Of a stretch of 15,995 bases of DNA, positions 1 through 7,015 are shown piece after piece. The position numbers and the translations under genes are program-made. Source of the stretch: an uncultured Odoribacter sp. (GTDB lineage Bacteria; Bacteroidota; Bacteroidia; Bacteroidales; Marinifilaceae); contig CAJTSF010000037.1 in the NCBI GenBank assembly GCA_910578985.1, positions 1-15,995 of the forward strand, given 5' to 3'. Under the pieces are notes generated by a model, which ran no database searches, was not told where the DNA came from, and worked only from the letters and a program-made list of their open reading frames with translations. Each line of letters begins with the position of its first letter. Position 1 is the first letter of the stretch.

Positions 1-899
1 TGGTAAGGATAATATTCTTCCGCATTTCCAACAACGCATTGTTCTGTTCTATTGTTTCTTCCAGGCGTTTCCTGTTCCTTGCCTTAACCTTGATATCCCG
101 TTGTATGATAAGATACAAAACAAACAACAGGATTATGGAGAATGCAATCAAACCGGTAATGATAAAAGAGGAATGTTCATAGGAGGCTTTAAGACGTTCT
201 TCTTTGCTTTGAAAGGCAGCCCATGCCTGCTCGTCTAAGGTTGTGATCAGCAGACGTAGTTTCTGATTGAGTTCCTTATTGTGTAATCGCAGGCTGTCCA
301 CATAAACCTCTATGTCTCTTTGTCGTTCGTTTTTTAGAGAAAGCAATTGTTGGTCTACTGCACTTTGTTTGGTTGTAGTGGGTGGCACTTGAACGGTTTC
401 CTTGCCTCCAAAGAATCCGGCTATCCCTTTTTTCTTGCGGGTGACGGAATGAGCTGGGCTGATTTGTATTGTAACGACCGGTTGCCGATGAAGTAACAAG
501 CTATCCGTTTTGTTGTTGAAATGCCTCCATTAATTGGAACAAATGCTTTTCTTTAGTAGCCAACAAAGTACGGAGAGAATCTATCTGGCAGAGCTGTATG
601 AAATCGCTGCATCGTATACTTAAGACTTCCAGTATGGAATCTGTTCGCATACGACGTTCCCGATAAGACAATGAGTCTTCCTTGCTCCACACAATAACTG
701 ATTCTCCGTAAGTTGCTAACGTAGTCACATAACGGTGGACGGTATTGATGTGGTGTTGAGTTTGAAAAATTGCAATCGACTGATTTTCTATTCTTCGTAC
801 ACGATTACGTTCATGCAAAACTATAGCGACCATACTACCGATAATCGACATTAAAAGAAAATATCCTGCAAATATTTTATGTTGCAATAGTAATTTCAT
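1..899 (-). pseudogene. rteA: RteA-like sensor histidine kinase, N-terminal part, frameshifted and cut by window edge
   Basis: The first 132 residues start at 899, have a membrane segment at about residues 9-28 and continue into a predicted periplasmic sensor region ending at a TAG at 501-503. The reading frame then resumes in another frame and stays open to position 1. That part includes RKKKGIAGFFGG, a region rich in charged residues, a second membrane segment near 110-175, and the start of a coiled coil leading toward the kinase core. Deleting one A from the run at 508-511 would join both parts into one protein. I recognise the N-terminus as resembling RteA, the sensor kinase of CTnDOT-type elements that sits downstream of tetQ and controls excision. 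That recognition is from memory, not a search. The stretch is visibly more AT-rich than the hmu genes. The frameshift may be a real mutation or a sequencing error. The alternative is a chromosomal hybrid sensor kinase. Confidence 0.68.
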
Positions 900-1125
900 T
901 AGTATCTGAGTTTTTCACAATCCATATACTCATCTCATACAACAACCACATCGGCAACGCCACCAGCGAGAGCGTGAACACGTCCGAAGTCGGTATGATA
1001 GCTACCACCACGAAAATAGTCACAAAGGTGTATTTGCAGTAACAGTGCATGAAATCGGGATTTCCGATAAGAACGTATGGAACAACGAAGTTTTGATTGT
1101 GAGGTAGAGATAATCGAATATACAT
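877..1125 (-). pseudogene. tatC: TatC C-terminal fragment
   Basis: The 82-residue frame matches only the end of TatC, the core of the twin-arginine protein translocase. It carries NPDFM, KYTF, an AII-PTSD stretch and the characteristic LVALP..LLYEMSI helix. A normal TatC has about 250-280 residues and six membrane helices; only about the last helix and a half are present. The usual ITPTSD appears to lack its T, and the normally arginine-rich loop before KYTF reads MHCYCKYTF, which suggests decay. The last seven residues are read from the start of the rteA-like gene (ATG at 899), so the native C-terminus is gone. The frame begins 3 bp after the hmuV stop, so it is probably co-transcribed with hmu. 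The fragment is unlikely to be functional. Confidence 0.72.
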
Positions 1126-1128
1126 AAG

Positions 1129-1455
1129 CTACTCCGGTACGTAGATGATTTCGCCGTTTTCGAGTTCATAGGCGATACCGACCTTTTTGCCTTTTTTCCC
1201 GTTTTTGGAGTCCTGATCCTCGGAGGGTGTATAGCGGTTTATCTTTTCGCCCTCCTTGGTAATAATCTCCATGTTCTCCTTGCCGGGGTTCTTCACCATC
1301 GTGAAGTCCTCTTTGCTGAACATCTCCGTCATGTTGTAACGACTCACGAGGGCGACCATGAGTGCCACGGCAAACACCATCGCTACGTCGAACAGATTGC
1401 TCACGACGCTCATCGGGTCGCTGCCGTCCTCCTTGTTCAAAAGTCTGCGTTTCAT
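1129..1455 (-). CDS. hmuV: HmuV, DUF2149 single-pass membrane protein (ExbD-like partner)
   Basis: This is a 108-residue protein with one membrane helix at about residues 16-38 and a hydrophilic tail rich in Lys and Glu. Asp23 sits at the entry to the helix (NLFDVAMVF), where ExbD and TolR carry their proton-path aspartate; equating the two is my inference. It resembles the DUF2149 family, found beside ExbB-like and CobN-like genes in haem or cobalt chelatase loci. The start overlaps the hmuU stop by four bases (ATGA, 1452-1455), which indicates translational coupling. It is the last intact gene of the hmu operon and probably forms the energising unit with HmuU. Confidence 0.8.
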   Translation of the reverse strand: MKRRLLNKEDGSDPMSVVSNLFDVAMVFAVALMVALVSRYNMTEMFSKEDFTMVKNPGKENMEIITKEGEKINRYTPSEDQDSKNGKKGKKVGIAYELENGEIIYVPE

Positions 1456-2051
1456 CGTTCTGCCGGGATTTCGTTCAACAATTCCGCCACGAATTCGAGG
1501 TCGGTCATCTCCTGCAAATACCAGCGTTGTTTCACCTGCTCCGTCACGAACCCGATGGCTGCGGCAAAAAGTCCCACGACCGTCGTTGCAAACGCTACCT
1601 GCATGTTATAGGCCATCGAGGCGATGTCGCCCGTTGAAAGTCCCACGAGTGCAGGACCCATCGGGATAAGGGTGCCCATCAGTCCGAGCATGGGACCCAT
1701 TTTGCCGAGTGTCTTCGAGACGGCGAGGTCCTTGTCAGCCTCGATCTCAAAATCAGAAAGCAGACGCTGCCGCATCGCCGTGCTGTCGGCTCGGAGCAGA
1801 CGATTCATGTAGGTTACCGCCAGCGACGGGTTCTTCTTGGGCAGGTGCTCCGAGAGCGACGATACGTTGTCCCTGTTCAGCCCGTCCAGTTCCTTGCGCA
1901 GAAGTGCAGCCGTGCGGCGGGTGGCCATATACTGCCCGAAGAAACTGCCGACGAGCAGCAAAGCCCGACCGAAAAAGAATATCAACAATATGATTACGGG
2001 AACGAGCAGCCCCGTCGAGATCCAATAGAGAATATCCGAAATGTAATTCAT
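1452..2051 (-). CDS. hmuU: HmuU, MotA/TolQ/ExbB-family proton channel protein
   Basis: The protein has 199 residues, with membrane segments at about 12-37, 117-137 and 150-170 and a cytoplasmic stretch between the first and second. The signature KMGPMLGLMGTLIPMGPAL (about 117-135) is the conserved ExbB/TolQ/MotA helix that lines the proton path. ExbB-type proteins use the proton gradient to drive an envelope process through a partner with a single helix; here the partner is HmuV. The gene starts 4 bp after the hmuT stop and overlaps hmuV. It may energise TonB-dependent import through HmuR or the HmuS/T complex; the sequence does not decide which. Confidence 0.87.
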   Translation of the reverse strand: MNYISDILYWISTGLLVPVIILLIFFFGRALLLVGSFFGQYMATRRTAALLRKELDGLNRDNVSSLSEHLPKKNPSLAVTYMNRLLRADSTAMRQRLLSDFEIEADKDLAVSKTLGKMGPMLGLMGTLIPMGPALVGLSTGDIASMAYNMQVAFATTVVGLFAAAIGFVTEQVKQRWYLQEMTDLEFVAELLNEIPAER

Positions 2052-2055
2052 GATG

Positions 2056-2751
2056 TTATTTGTTTTTAATTATATGTTTCAATCTTATTCTATAAATCGC
2101 AGTACCTCCGACCAAACCGATGACGAGGAGGACGCATACTCCCGCCAGTGCCGGCCATTCCACTTTGCTGATACCGGCGACGGCAGTGCGGCCGTTTACC
2201 GTGGCGATGACTCCCAGGACGGCAATCAGGGCATTGGAGAGAAAGAGCAATTCGAGGCGTATCTCCTTTTCGGGCAGCAACCGTTTCATGCCGTATATCC
2301 CACCTGTCAGCACAACGAGCACCGCACCCGCCAGAGACCATGACACCGTCGGAAACGGCACGCCCGGAAGGGCGAAGATAACCGTTACCAGCAGACTGAA
2401 CAGCACGGGAAAGATGAGTACTCCGGGGAACCACCGCAGGATGCGGTATGCCCATATCGTCCGGGGTTTGACCTTTCCCGAGGTCTGGATATGCGCCGCC
2501 AGGATGCAGAAAGCCATCTGCACTGCCACTTCCAACGTCAGGACGACCGCCGCGTCGAGCATCAGTGCGGAATCCGACAGCCAGACCGAAACTTGCGACT
2601 TCGACTGCTCGATGGCATAACGCCACATCGAACCCGCGAAGAGGGCGCACACCGCAGCGGAAAATACGACCGCATAGGGCTTGCGGTAGGTCTGCTTCAA
2701 AATGTAATTGAAGCAGACCAGCATCATCATGACCAATACGACGGTTTCCAT
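2056..2751 (-). CDS. hmuT: HmuT, polytopic inner-membrane protein of the hmu operon
   Basis: This is a 231-residue protein, almost entirely hydrophobic, with about seven predicted membrane segments (roughly residues 1-18, 27-46, 63-88, 111-131, 137-155, 167-188 and 199-220). A basic loop near 92-107 and a basic C-terminus fit the positive-inside rule. I see no catalytic motif. The identification as HmuT rests on its position between hmuS and the ExbB-like hmuU, as in the hmuYRSTUV operon of Porphyromonas gingivalis, and on its size and topology. Its ATG shares one base with the hmuS stop (TAATG, 2749-2753), which suggests coupled, stoichiometric synthesis with HmuS. Possible roles are a permease for haem or its products, or a membrane anchor for HmuS. 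Confidence 0.72.
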   Translation of the reverse strand: METVVLVMMMLVCFNYILKQTYRKPYAVVFSAAVCALFAGSMWRYAIEQSKSQVSVWLSDSALMLDAAVVLTLEVAVQMAFCILAAHIQTSGKVKPRTIWAYRILRWFPGVLIFPVLFSLLVTVIFALPGVPFPTVSWSLAGAVLVVLTGGIYGMKRLLPEKEIRLELLFLSNALIAVLGVIATVNGRTAVAGISKVEWPALAGVCVLLVIGLVGGTAIYRIRLKHIIKNK

Positions 2752-5700
2752 TACTCCTCCATCTTTTTACGGTGCCGACGCACCGTCCAGACCAGCGCGG
2801 TTATCGCCACGAGCACCAGAACGGCCACCGCCGTGTTGCTGACTATCGTCCTTGTCTTGTCGGACGCGTTCATCTCTTCCTTTTTCAGCACCGTTCCCTT
2901 GTTCTCTGTGAGCGAAGCCTCGCGCACGTCGCGAATCTGCTGCTCATAGCGTCGGGCTGCGTCAGGTAGGGTTTTCGAGGCGATGAACTCGCGCAGTTTG
3001 GCATTGTTGCAGACGGCACCCGAGCAAGAGGGTTTGTACTTATCCACCAGTTTGGTATGGAGTTCGGCGATGGCCTTCAGCTGCTCCGCCGAGGCATTCC
3101 ACATCCCTTTGCGTGCCGTCTCCATCATGACCGCCGTCATCTCCTGCAAGGCGGCGGGGTTCTGCCGCTCGAAATAGCCTTGTACCCCCAGGTCGAACTT
3201 ATCCTGCACGTAAACATCGTAAATTTCGTCCCACAGTTCGTCGTCTATGACTTCGGGTTTCATCACGTTCCAGCCGTAGGTGTTCTGTACGATTTCCGCG
3301 AATCCGCCTGCCGTGCTCGCACCGCCTTTCATCTTCTCGCGGATGTAGGCGGGATTGAAGATGGTAGTGCGGCTCTCCACGCCGATAGCCTCCTTCAGCT
3401 CCTGCATACGCATGTTGTTGCGGTTGCGGTAGTCGCTCAAGTAGGCATCGGGCTCCTTGCCCGTGACGTTGCGCACGGCGAGGTTCATGCCGCCCATGAA
3501 CTCGTAGACATGGTCGAGGCTCAGCGCGCCCCACGTATTGCTCTGGCGGGGTTGGACAACGGCATCGGTGTTGGTCAGCGCGGCTTCCAGCGCGAACTGC
3601 CGCACCTGTTCCCACGCCTTCTCGCTGCCATAGAACGCCCCCATGTTTTGCAGATAGACGTCGGCAATTTCGGCACTGCTTTCCCAGCGGTCACCGCTCT
3701 GCACCATATCCGTTATACCTGTACCGTAGTTGCCATTTACACCGCCGAAGACGCGGTAAGTCGATACCTTGCGCGCCTCTTTCGGTGAAAGCCCCTTGTC
3801 GATGAGCGTCCGTTCGGCATCGACGACGCTTTGCGCCACGAAGTTCTCGTATTCGTCCTCTTTCGCTGCGGCGGCCATCTCCACCGCCCGCGAGATAAGG
3901 AACAGACGCGAAGCGGCGAGGTCGCGCAACTGCCCGCTGGTCTGCACCACCACATCGATGCGCGGGCGTCCGAGCTGCACGGAAGGAATCAGCCGGATGT
4001 CAGTCACTCTGCCGAACACGTCGCGGATAGGTTCGACGCCCAGCATATAGAGAATCTGCGCAATGGTCGCGCCTTCGGTCTCGACGAACTCGCCGCTCCA
4101 CAGCGTATAGCTGACCTTGCGGGGAATCGAATCGTTGTGCCGTTCCCGATACATGGCTATCGTATTTTCCGCCAGTTCCTTGCCACGCTCCCATGCGGTT
4201 TCGCTCGGCGTGGCCTCGGCATTCACGGCGTAGAGATTGCGTCCGGTGGGTACGGTGTTCGGATTGGCGATGGGATCGCCGCCCGGGGAGGGTGTCGTAT
4301 AACCTCCTGCCATTGCATTGAGAATGGATGCGAACTCGGTTTCGGGACTTCGCTCCAATGCCGACCTATAATTCCCTACATTGCGGACGGTGCGTTCGAT
4401 TTCCATGATGAGACGGGCGAACTCCTTTTCCTCTTTGGTGTACTCCTTCACACCCGGCATCATCATCGCCGGCATCTCCGTAACAGGTCTTTCCGGAGTT
4501 TTCTCCCCGTTGCCGAGTCCGGCACTTTCGGGACGCTTGCCGATTTTCGGAATCCACGAGGGATGTTTCGCTCCGGATTTGGGGATTCCCGCCGGATGCT
4601 TCATTCCCGACGCCTGTATCGCCTTCATGCGTGCCATCATGTCCTGCGGAGCGGAGAGCGAACGTTCGATTTCGCGCGCCTTGGCAAGTTCTTCCGCAGT
4701 GATGCCTGCCACAGCGCAGACAGAAGCGTCGGAGATTTGCACAGAGCCGTTCAGCAGCTGTGTCACCAGTTCGCGGGCAGGCGTCAGATAACGACGGGTG
4801 AAGAGTGACTTGTGCTTTTCCAAATCTGCCGACGCCTTGCCGCGCCGCTTGTCTAATGCCAGCAGCGAATAGGCTATCGGCTCGGTGGACATGGCATAGA
4901 CGCTGCTGCGGATGCGCTCTTCGGCATAGGGTTCGCCCATCGTGTAGAGCGTACCCGTTACCTTTTCGTTCGCCAGTTCCTCGGCGAAAGTCTCGATGCG
5001 GACGATCTCCCGTTCGGTATAAGGCTTCGTGAGTACCGAATCCAGCCGCAGTTCCCGGTGGATGCCCAATTGCACGGTGAGGCGTTTGACCTTCAATGCC
5101 GCCTTTTTGGTATCGGGCTTTCCGTCGGCATAAAGCAGGTCGTTATACTGCTGAATGGCAGCACAGAGGTCTTTGTAGATGCCCCGCACGTCACTCTCCA
5201 TGAACGGCGGCGTAAGGTGCGACTGCAAGGTGGCATACGCACGGCGTTTGGCAATCATGCCTTCGCCCACGTCGCCTATCGAATAGATATAAAGATGCGG
5301 CGTCGGCCCGACCAGTGCATCCGCCCAGTCGCCGCTGCTCAGGGCGACCTGCTTGCGGGGCGTGAACTCCAACGAGCCGTGGGTGCCGAAGTGTACCATC
5401 ACGTCGGCTTCGAAGCCGTAGCGCGCCCAAAGGTAGGAGGCGACATAGGCGTGCGGCGGCGCGGCATCCGTGCCGTGGACGATGGCAAAGTCGTCGTCGC
5501 CCGCACCCGCCGCCAGCTGCGGCAGCAGCACCACATTTCCCAGTTTTACACAAGGCAATGCCAGCCTACCGTCGTCGGTAGCAATATAACTCCCCGGAAA
5601 CTCGCCGTCGAGTGCCACGACCTCCGCCATCCGCTCGGGGCGAATCGCTGCAGCCGTCCACTCGGCATACTCCTCCGCCGAGATCGGTTCGGGATTGCCG

Positions 5701-7001
5701 TTTTTCAAAAAATCGGCCTTAGCACCGCCCGCATAGGCGTTGAACACGGTACCCTGACGCTGAATCAGTTGTTCTAACTCCGCTGCTGACACGGGCAGAT
5801 TCTCCACGCGATAGCCCTCGCGTTTCATGCGGACCAGCAGATTGTAGAGCGATGGCGCGACCTCCATGCCCGCTGCGGTCAGGGCATTCTGTCCGGGTCC
5901 CTTGTAGTAGTAAATCGCCACCCGCTTCTCGCTGTTCGGTTTATTTTGTAGGACGATATGGTTGTTGACGGTCTCGACGAAGGTCGTCAGCCGCTCGGGG
6001 ATGGCGTATGCCTGCTGCAATCCCTCCGCATCGAGGCGGTGCCCAAAGAGCGCGTAGGGACGGATGGCACCGTCGATTTCGGGCATCACGACGCTCTGCG
6101 ACAGGAAGCCGCCATTCATGCCCATCTTGTCTGCCTCCCACTCATCGACCAATCGGTTGACATTGAGCGGGGCGAACAGCAGGATGTTACGTTTTGCAAG
6201 ATAGTCCACTATCTCGTCGCCCATGCGTCCGTGCGCCATGTTGATGACGGCGGACGGGCGTATCGAGTCCGCCTGACCGCCGCGCACCGCGGCCTGCATG
6301 TCGCGGATACAGTAGACCGTATTGCCCGTCTTTTCCAGTGCGGCGACCAGCTCCGCAGGTTCGCCCATCTGTCCCGTAACGATGATGCGGGGCGCCTGCT
6401 CCCTCCACAGATCGTGTTCGCGCAGGAACGCCTCGTACTCGGCTACGCCGCCGAAATCCGCCTCCTCGTCGTCGGGATTGGCAGGGTTATTGTGGTAGAA
6501 CTGCTTCTCCTCTCGTTCGACGGGTGCATCGGGTTCTTCGCTGTCGAAAGTCTTTCCGTCAACCGCGCGGCGGATGTAGGTGAGCAGGTTACGGTAGTTG
6601 CGGCGTCCACCGCCGTTGAGATAGCCCTTGACTGTAGTGAGGGTTACCGAATCCGCCGAAACAATGGCGTTGGCGGGATTGGTCGCCATCGTGGTAATGA
6701 CGCACAGCCCGTCATTGGCTGCCTGCTGTATGGCAGCCCGCTGCTCGGCTGTAATGCGCAGTCCCATGCCATTGATGAGCACCATGTCGTATTTGCCGAT
6801 GTCGTCCAGTTCCTCCGCGTCGAGTGCCGCGAGGCGAATGCGGTCGTTGTCGTTCGCCCGGGCGATCTGCCCCAGCGTGATGACCTGATAATTTACAAAA
6901 GCGATGCGCGTGGCGGAGAACCATGCGTTCCACACCACGACACCGGCTGCGATAACGAGCAGGGCGGCAATCCCTGCCCGGATTTTTCCTTTTCGTTTCA
7001 T
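2751..7001 (-). CDS. hmuS: HmuS, CobN/Mg-chelatase-like haem-handling protein
   Basis: This is a 1416-residue CobN / magnesium-chelatase H-subunit family protein. A membrane helix lies at about residues 8-27 and another near 1389-1407, followed by a basic tail (RRHRKK), so the large body is probably held outside the cytoplasm. The family signature is present as HFGTHGSLEF (537-546), with His537, His541 and Glu545 as likely metal or tetrapyrrole contacts. A CxxxxC pair, Cys1326 and Cys1331, lies near the C-terminus. Biosynthetic CobN inserts cobalt. The Bacteroidota homologue in haem operons is thought to work in reverse and remove iron from haem anaerobically (from memory of the field). Residues about 788-854 form a low-complexity insert with KHP repeats and clustered Met. 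The gene follows hmuR after a 14-bp gap and overlaps hmuT by one base. Long opposite-strand frames across it are GC-driven shadows. Confidence 0.9.
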   Translation of the reverse strand: MKRKGKIRAGIAALLVIAAGVVVWNAWFSATRIAFVNYQVITLGQIARANDNDRIRLAALDAEELDDIGKYDMVLINGMGLRITAEQRAAIQQAANDGLCVITTMATNPANAIVSADSVTLTTVKGYLNGGGRRNYRNLLTYIRRAVDGKTFDSEEPDAPVEREEKQFYHNNPANPDDEEADFGGVAEYEAFLREHDLWREQAPRIIVTGQMGEPAELVAALEKTGNTVYCIRDMQAAVRGGQADSIRPSAVINMAHGRMGDEIVDYLAKRNILLFAPLNVNRLVDEWEADKMGMNGGFLSQSVVMPEIDGAIRPYALFGHRLDAEGLQQAYAIPERLTTFVETVNNHIVLQNKPNSEKRVAIYYYKGPGQNALTAAGMEVAPSLYNLLVRMKREGYRVENLPVSAAELEQLIQRQGTVFNAYAGGAKADFLKNGNPEPISAEEYAEWTAAAIRPERMAEVVALDGEFPGSYIATDDGRLALPCVKLGNVVLLPQLAAGAGDDDFAIVHGTDAAPPHAYVASYLWARYGFEADVMVHFGTHGSLEFTPRKQVALSSGDWADALVGPTPHLYIYSIGDVGEGMIAKRRAYATLQSHLTPPFMESDVRGIYKDLCAAIQQYNDLLYADGKPDTKKAALKVKRLTVQLGIHRELRLDSVLTKPYTEREIVRIETFAEELANEKVTGTLYTMGEPYAEERIRSSVYAMSTEPIAYSLLALDKRRGKASADLEKHKSLFTRRYLTPARELVTQLLNGSVQISDASVCAVAGITAEELAKAREIERSLSAPQDMMARMKAIQASGMKHPAGIPKSGAKHPSWIPKIGKRPESAGLGNGEKTPERPVTEMPAMMMPGVKEYTKEEKEFARLIMEIERTVRNVGNYRSALERSPETEFASILNAMAGGYTTPSPGGDPIANPNTVPTGRNLYAVNAEATPSETAWERGKELAENTIAMYRERHNDSIPRKVSYTLWSGEFVETEGATIAQILYMLGVEPIRDVFGRVTDIRLIPSVQLGRPRIDVVVQTSGQLRDLAASRLFLISRAVEMAAAAKEDEYENFVAQSVVDAERTLIDKGLSPKEARKVSTYRVFGGVNGNYGTGITDMVQSGDRWESSAEIADVYLQNMGAFYGSEKAWEQVRQFALEAALTNTDAVVQPRQSNTWGALSLDHVYEFMGGMNLAVRNVTGKEPDAYLSDYRNRNNMRMQELKEAIGVESRTTIFNPAYIREKMKGGASTAGGFAEIVQNTYGWNVMKPEVIDDELWDEIYDVYVQDKFDLGVQGYFERQNPAALQEMTAVMMETARKGMWNASAEQLKAIAELHTKLVDKYKPSCSGAVCNNAKLREFIASKTLPDAARRYEQQIRDVREASLTENKGTVLKKEEMNASDKTRTIVSNTAVAVLVLVAITALVWTVRRHRKKMEE

Positions 7002-7015
7002 ATCCTTTTAATTTT

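Noticed and set aside
1358..1993. Plus-strand frames opposite hmuU and hmuV
   Set aside because: They are shadows of two conserved membrane-protein genes.
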